DNA from: Litomosoides sigmodontis
Lineage: Eukaryota; Nematoda; Chromadorea; Rhabditida; Onchocercidae
Direction of reading: 5' to 3'
NCBI GenBank assembly: GCA_963070105.1
Contig: OY718805.1
Location: 6,320,001-6,384,000, forward strand
Length of the DNA stretch: 64,000 nucleotides
Made by a program: the position numbers and the translations under genes. Below the pieces are notes generated by a model that was given only the letters and a program-made list of their open reading frames with translations, was not told the DNA's origin and did no database searches. This document shows, piece after piece, positions 38,271 through 64,000 of this stretch (its first letter is position 1; the number at the start of each line of letters is the position of its first letter).

Positions 38271-39353
38271 TTATCTATGGATTTTTTTTTTCAGGATTGG
38301 TCCTTGAGTTGGAGTCATCGAACTGTTCGTCGGATTTATCGATGTCATCGGAACGGTTGGGGTCGTTGCTGTAGCGTTCCTAAAAGATCCAAACATAATC
38401 TAGAATCTCGTGGGTTGGTATATTCTGTGGGTGTGATGGGTTAGAAAAAAGTTGGACACTTTGTGCTTATTTACCAGTGAAGTTACAATTGCAAATTTCA
38501 TACAATAAGAAAAAGCAAATGGACGGCACAGACAGAGCATACTACGTGTGTCAGTTGAGAAAATACTCGAAATTTACGTTGTGGATGTACCGATGGAAGT
38601 ATTTGTTGCAATTGTTGATATAGATGTAGTAGGGCCTGTTACCGAAGACGATCTTACTGTTACTGCTGTTGTGAAAGCACTGGTTGAGGTCCTTGAAAAC
38701 ATCCCTCGTCATTAAAAAATTATTCAATTCAGTCAGAATGAGAAATGAGTTCTGTTTATTTAAAATATATTTAAGTATTCAGTCAAACTATATGTACCTT
38801 TCTGGTTTATAAAATTAAGGGGAAAAATGAAAACTTGAAAGAATTAAAAATTAGAAGTAAAAACTTTAAGTGCACGCTTACTGAATGAGAGCAACTGGTT
38901 TATGTTGTACGGAAACAGTTACAAATATAAATGTAAGTAATACAGCGAAGATTAACAACGAAATGACATAAAATCGCCGCTGTCTTCTCGTTAAATTCCA
39001 CCACCAAATTCTTAATTTTAGAATTGACGAGTCATTATAAGTTGCTGCAAACCTGCAAATATATTTGAAAGTAAAAAAAAATATTGGAAGCTTTAAATTG
39101 AATGAAAATTTCGTTGTGATTACCTGAAATTGAAAATTCGTTCAAAGAGTCACTTGGTGAATGAGATTTGGAAGCTCTAGAAGAGAGTAATTCTGCAAAC
39201 TATGATCAACGTGAAATGATCGTACCGATGGAGATGAATTATTGAATGTAGTTATTTATCATAAAGAAAATTCGTATACCTCCTTGACGCATCGGTGATA
39301 TTGCCGAAATTTGACATTTCGAACGCTTCATTTTCGTGCATTGGCCAAATCAT
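38271..39353 (-). CDS. Type II membrane protein with mucin-like Ser/Thr-rich ectodomain
   Basis: I do not recognise a family. Five exons join in phase: 39353-39280, 39176-39124, 39044-38882, 38691-38578 and 38379-38271, giving 170 residues. Residues 1 to about 65 are polar and end in a basic stretch (NLTRRQRR). One membrane segment follows (FYVISLLIFAVLLTFIFVTV). The remaining 80 or so residues are mostly Thr, Ser and Pro, for example TSTSAFTTAVTV, GPTTSISTIATNTS and ATATTPTVPMTS, with N-glycosylation sequons near NATATT and NSSMT. The basic residues lie before the helix, so the C-terminus should face outside. All individual exons are too short to stand out alone; the evidence is joint phase and composition. 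The donor at 38882 (ATTCA|GTAAGC) overlaps an in-frame TAA that would otherwise end the protein after the helix. Confidence 0.65.
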
Positions 39354-41876
39354 CGTTTTTTCGCTGAATAGGAACTAAACTTAGGAGGGCTGTTCTCGGC
39401 ACTGTTGTAAGAAATATACATTATTAGCTACAGGCGTAATAGTAGAGAACAGAAACGATTGAAATTGTTACTTATCCGTAAACTCTTAGAGCATACCGCC
39501 TTCTGCAGTTTTAATCTTTCCAAATCAACAAACAAAAAAAAAATGTTAACAATGATCGAATCTAAGCTGGATCATACCGAGATTACGCTATGCTGAATTA
39601 AAATGAATTAAACTTAACTAAACTAAACTATGCGTTTTATGCAGCTACGCCCCAATATCAATCTTGCCTGAAAGAGCTATTTACATAATTAACGTTGAGA
39701 AATGCAAAAAAGAAACGAATATAGCTGTGATCTCTATCACAATGATATGTTGTACAACTTGTGAATTGTTGGCTTTCGAAGTTTTTTAATTTTATTGGAG
39801 CATTGCTATAACACGCTTAACATTGACCTTTTTTACATCGAAATTTAACAACAACATTTAATTCTCAAATTTACGGAAAAAAATAAAAGCAAATTTATAA
39901 ATGATAAATTTATTTAAAAAGAAACATGACGATGAGTCATGAAATGGCAATACTGCAGAAAAAGAGTATCCCCGCTTGCTGTACTGATAACAATGATAAG
40001 TTCGAAGAGCACTCATGAAAGCAATTGCCAGACGCCCATGTGAGACGATGAGTGAATGAATATTTCCATTACAATTTAGATGTTATGTTATGCTGCAAGA
40101 AAAAAAGTATCAAACCGACTTAATGAGTGTAAAGTTCCTCACTGGTTGTACAACAGTAATTAAACAATCTTCCTACACGTCCATTTGCATACTTACAGAC
40201 ACTGCACGATTGGAATCAAATTTAATTCTTAATTAGACGTATCATCGCACTTCTACAAAAGGAGGAGAGAACAATGTATGAGATTAGCCTTTACTACCTG
40301 TAAAGAGCATATGATTGTCAGTGCTCACAGATCCTCTAATGCTATTTTAAAACAACAGCAGCTTCAAATCATTCAACAGTTCCGCTCTTTTGTGGATAAG
40401 GTGTCTTCAAAAATAAAACCTATTTTGGGGTCATATCCTTTACCGTACAGGTAAAAAATCATTTTTAGGATGGCAAGAATAGAATACATTGCTGGAAAGA
40501 TTTAAACCTTCAAAGTTGAATCAAAAAGTTCAAATTTATTTGCAAAAAAAAACATCCCAGGATTCAGAAACTTGTAAGAAACCTAGAAAAACGCAATCTA
40601 AATAAACCTGTCATTCAAAATCACGAAATTCCACTTAACGCTGCATTCCCAGCAAGCTTCATATTGCAATCAGACAAACGTCTACAGCTACGCCACGCAC
40701 ATATTTAAAGTTAGAACCACGAAAAGCAGACCCTTATTTTCAAAAACGAAAACTTTTATGAATCATCAAAATGTCATCTTCCGTACGCTTGCTCTGAACT
40801 TCGATAGGGAAGCTCTTTCGACTCCCATTACTGGAAAACAGAGAACAAAATAATAGATTACTGATTTGTAGTAAAATTGCGTTTTAAGAAACCAAAACTC
40901 TCTGTGAATAATGGTCTGTGTCATCGATCAGAACTGCTGCTCTCTATCTTTTTCAGTTTCACGGAAGCTAGCAGATGCTAATGCAGAAACTATAATTACT
41001 TTAAAGGTAAATGAGAACAAAAATGAGTCCATTTCTCGTGCTTTCAATAATGATAAATGCGTAAAAGAGGAATATGTGGTTGAAGGCGTAATATAAGCTT
41101 TTGTTTATTTACAAAATATAAGTTCTACTCTGCAGGTATTAAATTAGTAAACACACACAACAATGGATAGTATAACTGATACAATGAAAGTGAGCCGGAA
41201 TATGAAAGGGTAAATTTACATGTCTTAAGAAAAATTCGAACAAACATTTTTTATAATGCAAGAGAAATAAGAGAAACAAGAATGATATTCATATCTGACA
41301 TATACATAAATTGATGCGTTCACAACTTTACAAACTTCACGTGAAAAAAAGAAAATTTTTAGAAACATTATGTTCAACTCTTCCAAACAAAAAAAAGGTC
41401 TAAAGAAATAATAAAACTCCCTACTACCTATGGTTGCAACTTAATCAAGTGAACTCAGTTCACTTTTTGTTTTTTTAGAACTTTTCAGTGGTTCAGAACA
41501 AATATCATTGAAACAAAATTCCAGATTTTTCGTAACAAGAATTCAGGAAAGCAACAAAAATGTGTGTAAAATACAAAAACTAAGCAAGGATAAAAGAGAC
41601 AAAAGCAGTCCTAATCAAAAAATGTGATTAATATTACAATAAACAGATTTAGACAAACATATTTCCTCACCAGATTTGTTTACATACTTCCTCACGTTTT
41701 CATTTTGCTGTCTGAAGAAAAGCTTCTTGCAAATACCTGACATAAAATAGAACCAAGCGAATATATGTGAATCACACATGCTGCTTAAATTTAGGAATTT
41801 CTTTCGCGCTCTAAAGTTAGACTTTAAGACCAAAGGTATACAAGCTGTAAATGATAAACAGCTTCAAACTCGGTTG
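39354..41876. other. No firm gene; one possible + strand exon at 40278-40450
   Basis: At 40278 an ATG opens a frame (MRLAFTTCKEHMIVSAHRSS...) running to a clean donor, TACAG|GTAAAA, at about 40450; it includes QQFRSFVDKVSSKIKPIL. A possible next exon after TTTTTCAG at 40958 stops within ten codons when joined in phase. No family is recognised. Confidence 0.35.
41447..41465. repeat. Palindrome AAGTGAACT-C-AGTTCACTT
   Basis: Nine-base arms are exact reverse complements around one base. It lies 412 bases beyond the vha-4 stop. It contains AGTTCA half-sites pointing outward (everted, spacing 1), a type of nuclear-receptor core. Confidence 0.7.
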
Positions 41877-43852
41877 TCAGACTTGATCACCCATTGCAAC
41901 TTTATTTGTCTGAAAATAAAAAGCGTGAATTTAAAATGACGACCAAATAATTCAAGCATTAGTTTTTCTCGCAACCGAAAGTGCAATCTCAATGGAACTT
42001 TTCTGGACTTCATTTTTTTCTATAGACAATTTATTGAAAACAATAACAATGAGTTCATACTTAAATTCTACTTACCTGTACTATGCCGATAATCATTCCA
42101 AAAAGGCCAATTGCAGAAGCAAATATTTCAATAATTAAAATTTTTACAAACAAAGCCGGATTTGCTGCATCAGCTAGGGCTGCACCGCTGCCCACGATGC
42201 CTACAATTAAAGTTAAATTTTTTGGCGTTTATGTATGTGAATCTAAGCACTATTTAAATCTAAGCACTTAGAAATTATTCCGGTAACATGAAATATGAAT
42301 ACTGCTTAGATGTTAAATTACTGCCGTCATACGTGTGTTACTTAATGCTCCTAATGTTATTGAAGTAATGCATTTAATCCTCTTAATGTTACAGAAGTAA
42401 TGCACATAGAACTGTATGCATTTAATAACAAATAGAAATTTGATTTCAGAACAAAAACCAGCCTATTGACAAACCGCACACGAAATTGCTGAAACCAACA
42501 GTAAGTCCACCGCCGAAAATCATATGCCCACTAGCAATGTTTTTAGATAGCACTGCATTTGACGCAACAGCTCGATTGAATCCCTACAAATTTGATATTT
42601 AGAATTGAAAAATAGGGAACTGAGAAAATAACTTGCATCCTATCAGCTCTTCCACCACACAAATAAGATCCATTGTAAGTCATGACCAGAAATGTGTGGA
42701 CACGTTTATTTTTATATATAAATGGTTGAAAATTTACGTTTCGTTCATAGGTAAATAAAAAGGCAATTGTTAATAAAATGCGGATCCCTAATTCAAATAC
42801 CGCCTGACACAATTTACCAATACCATTGAATTTGATTTCTTAGTTTAATGCACTCAACGAAAAAAACCAATGAAAAGAAGGAAGAAAAAAAAGAACGGCG
42901 AAGATTTTGTACAAAAGCTAGGAATAATTCCCTCTCCATAATTCAGGTGTTTACATTCAGTTTTGAATATGAAAACCTTACATGAATTTTGCCAAGGAAT
43001 ACAAATGCCATTATAATGCCGAAAATAGCCACTGCTTCACAGAATATGATTGAAACTAAATTTTTAGTTCGGATTCGAGGTGCTTTAACACCACCGCCCA
43101 AAATTGATACTCCTGTCGTGAATATTCCCCTGAAAATTTTCATAGAAAACAAAAGTGGAAATGATTTGCAGGTTCGATTAAAGATTTCAGACAGATTAAA
43201 GTAAATGAACTTTCAAAGTCAATTTTAAAAAATGCATTTAATAAGACGTACCAACCAGCTCCCAAAACAGATAACGATAAAGAGGAAGCAATGCCCAAAC
43301 CGGCCCACATATGCGGCGATGTCGCCGTCAAGAACCACCCAATGTCGAAGCGATAACCCTGCTCAGTAAACATGAGATAGAGGGCTGAAAGATAATAAAA
43401 TGCAAATTCATCACACTGGATAAGCTGATAGTCAGCAGATCCACATGATGGATTCAATTACAAGTGTCCACTTAATTCCTCCCTAAAATGTCACCGGATA
43501 ATTTTCCATTTACACAATGATAGCACTGCCAATTTCTAATCTAACCATTTCAGTTTAATTTTTAATTTCAGCTTCTTCCTGCCCAAATGTCTTACCACTT
43601 TCCACCTTAACACAACCGATAAGTAAGGTATGGAATGAATTAGCTTGCAAGAAAACTCGTAAATGTTTTCTTCAGAATGACTTAAAATTTTTGGTTAACT
43701 GAAACTATGTTTGGATCACGGACTGAAAGGGTTTTTACTAAGTAAACACTAAAAGTGAGGTAAATGTCAATGCAGGAAAACTTACCAATGCCAATAAAAA
43801 TGGAACATACTAGTATCAAAACCGCATTGAATGTCTTCAACACACTCGTCAT
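41877..43852 (-). CDS. vha-4: V-type H+-ATPase proteolipid subunit c'' (21 kDa, VMA16 type)
   Basis: A subunit of the membrane V0 proton-conducting ring. Six exons: 43852-43786, 43384-43252, 43129-42982, 42583-42463, 42200-42076 and 41909-41877, giving 208 residues, normal for c''. Conserved stretches: [59 protein letters not shown] (essential Glu in the CEAVAI helix), [39 protein letters not shown] and [15 protein letters not shown]. The end is NKVAMGDQV. The fourth exon needs either a GC donor at 42462 (ATAG|GCTGGT), which keeps the conserved spacing CG-LSI-GIVGSG, or a GT donor at 42474, which deletes four residues of a helix. An ATG at 43891 would add 13 residues; I prefer 43852 by family length. 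Confidence 0.92.
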
Positions 43853-45004
43853 TATCGGTTCCGCTTCACTTAGACCAGCCCAATTGACCACACGTCCAAC
43901 TTATCCGAAAAATTGGTTGATTTTTGTTTAAATGAACCGATAACATACAGTGTTCTATGCAGAATCCATCCTCTTACGACAGTCGGCCAACCTTTAGCAA
44001 CTTGCATTCCAAACAAAGTTAACGGGGGACTGAGATGGAATGACAAATCGTTCGCAGGACAGCCTATTTCGAATTTTCCAGGACTCCCTCCAATACTAAC
44101 TGCCCGTTAAATGTTAGCAAGGTTGCGAGATGCCAACAGTTTTACTCAATTTTTATTTTGTTGCTTATCCAACCAACAAATCCACAGCGCACCATACTCT
44201 CCGCACCCACGGCCTAGCCCATTTCATCATCACCTGCCATCATTCAGCGCGGTCTGAAACGAAAGATCGGGCCTAGAATCCGTTAAATTTTGTCTCGCGA
44301 CGAGTGAAACATTCATCCTCAAAGCATGGATGATGGTTTGCATGTGGGGTGATCTATTTGAACTGGGATCCTTTGTTTCCTATCGGCTACCTTTGTACTT
44401 GATTTTATACAGTGAAGCGGAGCAAGTAATGAAGCGATTGCTAGATCGAATTAACCTTGGAACACGAACGACACCAAGCAACTGTGTCAGGAAATAAAAC
44501 CGCTGTCCGGAATCGTCTTCATACTACCAATATTTTCAATTCTCTTGTCATTCTCCGACTCATGCTTATTCTTCGGCTTAGTATTTAAGCAATGTAATTT
44601 CTGACCCAATCCATTGCACTGCGACCGCTCTAAGCGCCGTTGCATGCGGTGGATGCAGGTTGCTTCTCCGGTCGTTGTAGCAATTAGTTGAGCTGCGGAT
44701 TTGTGAGGTGTGTTGGCAGCGGTGGAGAGCATAAGGTTGAAGGATTAAGAAATAATTTGGTAACAGCCATCAATAGTGGTGCTGAAGATTTAAAATGTTT
44801 ACTTAGAGAAGACGAAAGGCAATGACTGCTCGTTTGCAATGTATCCAGCGCGTTTTCTGAATTTTTTCCAACTCACGGTTGTTTTAGCGAGTTTGCTGTA
44901 GATTCGTTCAATTCACAAAAGTGAAGGTATTAGAAGTTGTAGAATTTGATTTCAGGGAAGTGTACTAGTCAGATTAAAACGACCTTCACAAGTGTGCTAT
45001 CATC
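43853..45004. other. Divergent promoter region of vha-4 and brr2, with one doubtful ORF
   Basis: The two starts are about 1.15 kb apart on opposite strands. On the minus strand 44732-44487 is an uninterrupted 81-codon frame with ATG start (MLSTAANTPHKSAAQL...), polar and basic, without a recognised domain. It may be a small gene, an upstream exon or chance. Confidence 0.45.
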
Positions 45005-58983
<13,979 letters not shown>

Positions 58984-61240
58984 CTCGACTGATCTTTTTT
59001 TTGTCATTATATATTTTTTATTGTTATTGATTTTTATATTATTCGCACTTTATACCTGTTGAACATTTTCTGCTAGACGAGTTTACATCTTAGTTTACTG
59101 ATGGATTTCAATGTGCTTAAAGATTATAAGGAATAATTTTTGCAACATTATGATTTGCAAAAATGTGACTTGGCCGAAAAGACGTAAAATATGACTTGAT
59201 CGAAAAAGATACACATAAAATAACTGTTTTCCATGAGAGGCGCTCGATAAATGTAAATTCATTTATTATTGTGGAAATATTTTAATTTCAAAAAATGTAA
59301 AGATAATTCATTGGAAATCAAATCGTTTTTTGTTTGTTTTTCGTTTCATTATTGATTGTTTATATATATGGTTTTTGTCCCTTCAAGTTTCCCTGTAAGT
59401 TTCAGGACTTTTTTAAATGTGAAACCATGTTTATTACATTATTATTAAGGACGAAGAATGTTTAATTGTCTGCATTTCGTACAATAAAACTAATAGTTGA
59501 GAACTGTAATTCTTAATTCCGTTTGCAATATTCAATTAGCCGTAACTATAAATGATGTTTTTTTGGTCTTTTGAGGCACCTGAACAGTTTGTCCACGGAA
59601 TACGAAATTAGTCAGCAATATACTTTTTTCCTTACTCGTTCTCATTTCTAGCACGTGCGCTTTAATCAAAGGAAAATATCTGCTCTATTGTTCTTTGACA
59701 CTAAACCAGGAAAATCGAGTGAAGAAAAATGCAAAGTATAGTGACATGTACTTAATGGGAAAAGTTCGTTCTGACGATACTTTTATTTATTGTGGTTACT
59801 GACACGTGAGGTAATCTGTGGCGTGTCAGAAAGATACAGACATCATTATTGGAGAACAGGTAGTAGACTACTGTTACGCAATGAAAGATCCGGTAGAAAG
59901 GCACCTGGTTGGATCGTCATTCCCTTTACTTCCATCCTTATAATCCAGTAATCCATTTATCTGATCAAATTGCCACCGCTTTTCCGCCTCTCACTTCATG
60001 CTAATTTGTACTGTGAGCAGAATGACACGTTGCTACATCTGTTTCGACTTATGAAAATTGCTAGGTATGACATTGTCTTCATTTCCAACGAATGTATATT
60101 GCAATGAAATTGAAAAACAGAACCAACGATATACGGATTGTTTGGATTGATTTGGATTGCACACAAAGCAAAAGTTTATTGACAAATTTTGGCATAACAT
60201 CAAGAGATCTAACGGAACTTTCTCCAATTCCGTTTCGAAATTTTGAAAATTCTGGTCAGAATCTTATTTGATATAAATAAATAAGTAGCACTGTAGTATG
60301 TCCACATTAGTAATATTAAGAACACAGCTGCATTTCAGTGGGATGGATTTACAGCGATTCTCGAGCTTCATCATTCACTTTTATTATTATCACTTTTCTC
60401 CGCTCCCGAAGTTCGCTACTTCCATTTTCCTCTCCAATACTGTCACAATCTAACTTGATTTGCCATCACTCAAGCCTACTCCAAACAACGACCTGCGGTA
60501 CGATAGGAACAGATAGACAGATACGCTTATGTAAATTTTCAGCAATCAATCAATATACCTCCTACTTTAAAACATGAGTAACTGTAGGAAATGTTGTAAA
60601 ATTTGCAGGAAGAAGATAGAAGGATTTTTCTTGCAACGCATGAATGTGTTGGAGACTGAAGCAGCAGCTTCTTAGGTTTCCTTTTTCAGGAGGATACTGT
60701 AAATTAGTGAGTGATGGATGTTAGCGCCGAATCACTTACCACGCCTTCTGCGCCAATTAAAGCATCAACGTCAATGGGCACAATCAGTCCCAATAGCTTC
60801 GTACATGGATAGGAAGTCACCCATTACTACGAAGTGCCAAAATGAGGAGTCTTCTACTTCCACGTACACACATCAATATCAGGTTTCTCCATTATATTTT
60901 TATAAATTCATTTACTTGTTACTTTAGTTGTCTGTTATCAAACTTACTAGGCACATTAGTTCGTTAATTATTCATTTCTAAAAATACATCCCTTATTCGC
61001 TTCTGCACCGTTTACTCAGTGAATCTGTCTATCAGTGAGATGATTCTCAATTGGTATCACTGATGCAGTAACAATATGTGAAGTGTTGTTACTGTTGGAA
61101 AAGCTGTGATTCCAAATGCTTATTTTTATGCCGTTTGTTGCTTAGGTCTTGCCGTAAGTTTAGCAAAATTCGAAGATTAGTGAAAAATTTATCTCTTCAA
61201 AATAATGTTTTGAGTTTTATTTTCAACGAAAAACATTCAG
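58984..61240. other. brr2 3' UTR and spacer; probable 5' exon(s) of the bHLH gene
   Basis: A likely poly(A) signal is the AATAAA near 59483. At 60715-60718 two overlapping frames start with ATG: one begins MDVSAESLTTPSAPIK and could end at TTC|GTACAT; the other begins MLAPNHLPRLL and ends at TATCAG|GTTTCT near 60881. Both leave phase 0, which fits the bHLH exon at 61241, so one is probably its first exon. No other gene is seen. Confidence 0.45.
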
Positions 61241-61767
61241 TTAATGAAAAAGCGAACAAATAAAACCAGTGGAGAAGATGTAATGAGACGTACGAAACGG
61301 AAATATCGTTGTCGAATTCGAAGTCCAGAAACAATCCGACGAACGAAACAAATCCGCCGAAGTAAAGCGAATGCTCGTGAACGTCGCCGGATGCATAATT
61401 TAAACGAAGCACTAGAAAAGTTACGGCGAACATTACCACAACTACCGGATGAACCGAAGCTAACCAAAATCGGTGAATATATATGTTTTTCAAAATCTTC
61501 TCGTTCAAGTAATTTTTCAACTCACGCAAAAATTTTTTTTGCAATTTGCAACATGTTGATGAGCTTTTATTAAGAAATCGGTATTCTTCATTCTTTTTAG
61601 AAACTCTTCGGATGGCCAACAGTTACATTTATTCCCTAAGGCAGATCCTTAACGACGGTCAAGAAAGGGAAGGAGATGAAACGGTGGCTACAACAACTCC
61701 TCATGGGCAGTCACTTTATGGTTCGGCAGACAGCAGGCTTAAGTGCAGTGAAACGTTCAGTTTGTGA
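61241..61767 (+). CDS. ngn-1: Neurogenin-type bHLH transcription factor
   Basis: A nuclear proneural factor that binds E-boxes as a heterodimer with an E protein. Two exons: 61241-61472 (after CATTCAG) and 61601-61767 (after TTTTTAG), joined in phase 1. The basic region and first helix read RSKANARERRRMHNLNEALE, the loop LPQLPDEPKLTKI, and the second helix ETLRMANSYIYSLRQIL. NARERRRMHNLN and KLTKIETLR.A..YI..L are the neurogenin/NeuroD signature, and the intron falls between the loop and the second helix. The stretch before is very basic (RTKRKYRCRIRS). The tail after the domain is about 37 residues, so the protein is small. An internal ATG lies at 61244, but an upstream exon (near 60715-60880) probably supplies the true start. 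Confidence 0.88.
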
Positions 61768-64000
61768 TTTAGAAACATTTTCCAGATTTCAAAATAGGGG
61801 CATCGATTTAAGTTGAATACAAAATTACAAATATGATGTGGTCTGCAATGACGTCAAAATTACAAAAATGTTTGTTCTTGAAGGTTTTGTTTTCGGAATA
61901 TGAAAAAAAGTGATTTACTAGATCGCCTTGCCTATCCTGAAACTAGCTCACATATGGTGAAAAATTGTTACAGATGTGGTAAGAGCTATTTCTAATTTAA
62001 TAGTGACTTAATTTCTCGCAGCATATTTTGTCGGCAAACTATATATATATATTTCCTGCTATTATATATATATGTATTTCTACCTGCTATTGTTACAGTT
62101 CTCTTTTGAAATATGCTTTGTTTATCTCTCAGATAATTATAAATGTCGCACGATCGGTAACCGTCTCAGCCACTCCAACAACAAAGTTCAACACGCAGCA
62201 GGACATCAGCCATTACTGACACTTTCTTCTAATTTCACTTCTGGCCTGGCAGTTCGAATGAAAAATAATTATGTATTTGACAAAATAATTGCTTTTGATG
62301 TGACAGTCTAAATTTAATTTCTAGCTAATAATTTAGAAGAACGCGAACATCAGAGGTCACATTAGTGACGGATAATTAAGTACTGCGCTGAGGTGACTGA
62401 AGTCATGTGCTATTTTACTTATAGCTCATCTTAAGGTCATTATGATATATGATACTGCTGCACATCGACCAGTAGCAATTCTGAAAGCATTGAGGTGGAA
62501 TAAATTTATTTGTTCTGACTCTCATCTGTTGTGTGAAAATATCCGGAAATGATCAAATTTTGATTGATGGAATAATTTTTATTATTTATAAATAAAATAA
62601 AACCAGAACTGAAAGTTTATTCTTAGCCGAATTCGGGTTTAAGGTTCGAGTGAAAATAGGAATATTCGTAACCACAACACTACCGTATCACCATAATATT
62701 ATTTTAAATACGACTTGCAATGACTTAGTGGTATTAGAGAAAATCCGAAATATGCAAATTGTTCGGCGACGTGAACAGAAGCATCTGACAGTGAGATTTA
62801 TGAGAAATAGTAGGAGTTGTGGTAACATTGCATAAGTTTGAGAGCTTTCATTCCCTCTTCTCCGGCCGCATCATAAAAACTTCAACAAGGATAATGATGG
62901 CTTATGATGCAATGGTGCAATAGCTTTCAGTAGGAGGTCAGAGGTCAATCGGTGCCTAACACAGAGGGTTGCGACCCCAACCCAACACAACACTTAAATA
63001 TCTCCTAATCCCAACAAATTGCGCATTAAGCATACATTTCACAGGACCATTTTGAATATTTCCCAAATTTTTGTAAAAATTTTAAATAGCTTGAAGTTCA
63101 GATGCTCCGTAAATCTGCGCTCTCAATATCCCTCATTTCTCTCTCTGCACTACCAGATCAGATCAATTTCACACTGCAAATAGGAAAGTGCTAGCGAGAC
63201 GAACTGAAACGTGGCGTACAGTTTTCTGCGTCTAACTTCATTTGTGTGACGATGAAATGGCAGGTGATTGGACGTGCAAATATTAGTGTCTGAAAAAATT
63301 TTTCCCTTACCTGTAACTGAAAGTTAATTTGATGGAACATTTCTTCAGATAATTCTGGAATGATTTATGTACTGTACAGTTACCAATTTCAACTTGAATA
63401 TGGGAAGTGTTCTTAGCGTTTCTCAAATTCATCAACAACACGGCAATATTTTAATTTAATCGTGCATATGCTGAAAACCGTTGAAACATACATAAAAACA
63501 CTGCATGTTTACTGCTATTGCATTAAAGCTGCAAATGTGAAAAGGCAAGGAAAAAGAAACTATTTGCTAACGCGACATTAAAGTTTCAAGTGAAAATGCA
63601 ACTAATTTATTAAATTTCTGCTAAATAATTTAAAACGATTCCTTCAATTTTTTATTCTAGTTATATTTTCAAAAAATTTCATTTCCCTACAGCAATATTC
63701 AGATTGACGGTTGTTTCAGACAACCTTTTTCCAGTGATAGCAATCGGAAATCACAACAAAAACAAATGGTTCTGAAGATGAGCTTCAGGTGCAAAATCTA
63801 GTAAAGCATGAAGTTTGCCCTCCAACTAGCTAATTAATCATCTTCTCAATCATAAGAAAAATTAATTCGTCAACGCTCAAGAGGTGACTGAACAAATGTC
63901 TGTACGCAATCATCATTTTTAAGTCCACAAGCACTACGTGTGTTACTTTGTAAGAGAAGTTATTTAGGACAATTTTTCAACTTATCACTGCAGCCTTCCT
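61768..64000. other. No recognised gene
   Basis: Short frames only, such as 62650-62835 (+), without domains. It contains a CRE-like palindrome TGACGTCA at 61849-61856, an AT-rich stretch near 62040-62072 and a DR1 site at 62935. Confidence 0.5.
62935..62947 (+). promoter_or_regulatory. Second perfect DR1 nuclear-receptor element
   Basis: AGGTCA-G-AGGTCA, identical to the site at 28942, including the preceding G. No gene start is visible nearby inside the window, so the target, if any, may lie to the right or be the bHLH gene to the left. Confidence 0.5.

Noticed and set aside
61197..61619. 140-codon minus-strand frame over the bHLH gene
   Set aside because: It is the antisense of the neurogenin exons; the + strand has the conserved domain with a matched intron.
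62630..62670. GGTTCGAGT resembling a tRNA T-loop
   Set aside because: No matching acceptor stem, D-arm or anticodon arm can be folded around it.

Overview
The window looks like nuclear DNA from a nematode. It is AT-rich, its genes are split into many short exons by introns of roughly 50 to 700 bases, and it carries a patched-related (PTR) gene, a family greatly expanded in nematodes. The intron size and base composition resemble a filarial or other clade III worm more than Caenorhabditis, but that is inference. No ribosomal RNA gene, tRNA gene, CRISPR array or intact transposon was recognised. I joined exons by hand from splice consensus, reading phase and family conservation, so the exon coordinates are predictions.

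Layout. 1-2167 (-): N-terminal third of acylaminoacyl-peptidase (APEH), running off the left edge. 3889-4381 (+): candidate small secreted protein. 6545-8411 (+): paired-domain gene of Pax3/7 type with no homeodomain found. 10870-11667 (-): secreted Ly6-like cysteine-rich protein. 13460-14802 (-): PP1-like phosphatase with an altered C-terminal substrate loop. 15655-23493 (-): patched-related protein with sterol-sensing domain; one intron holds about 810 bp of GGGAGA repeat. 23494-29057: gene-poor, with hairpins, microsatellites and a perfect nuclear-receptor DR1 site just upstream of the next gene. 29058-31758 (+): serine carboxypeptidase (S10, cathepsin A-like). 33708-36774 (+): CSA/ERCC8 WD40 protein. 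38271-39353 (-): short type II membrane protein with a Ser/Thr-rich ectodomain. 41877-43852 (-): V-ATPase proteolipid c''. 45005-58983 (+): spliceosomal helicase Brr2 (SNRNP200), complete. 61241-61767 (+): neurogenin-type bHLH factor. The last 2.2 kb has no recognised gene but a second perfect DR1 site.

The neighbours do not form one pathway. They include housekeeping machinery (Brr2, V-ATPase c'', APEH), transcription-coupled repair (CSA), developmental transcription factors (Pax, neurogenin) and membrane or secreted proteins (PTR, carboxypeptidase, Ly6-like, mucin-like). vha-4 and brr2 are divergent, about 1.15 kb apart. The PP1-like gene lies 0.85 kb downstream of the PTR gene on the same strand.

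Most notable observations: a perfect 15-bp hairpin that encloses a 5' splice site in the brr2 gene itself; two identical DR1 elements; the GGGAGA array, which reads as poly-Gly-Arg on the + strand; likely GC-AG introns; and a Pax3/7-type gene apparently without a homeobox.
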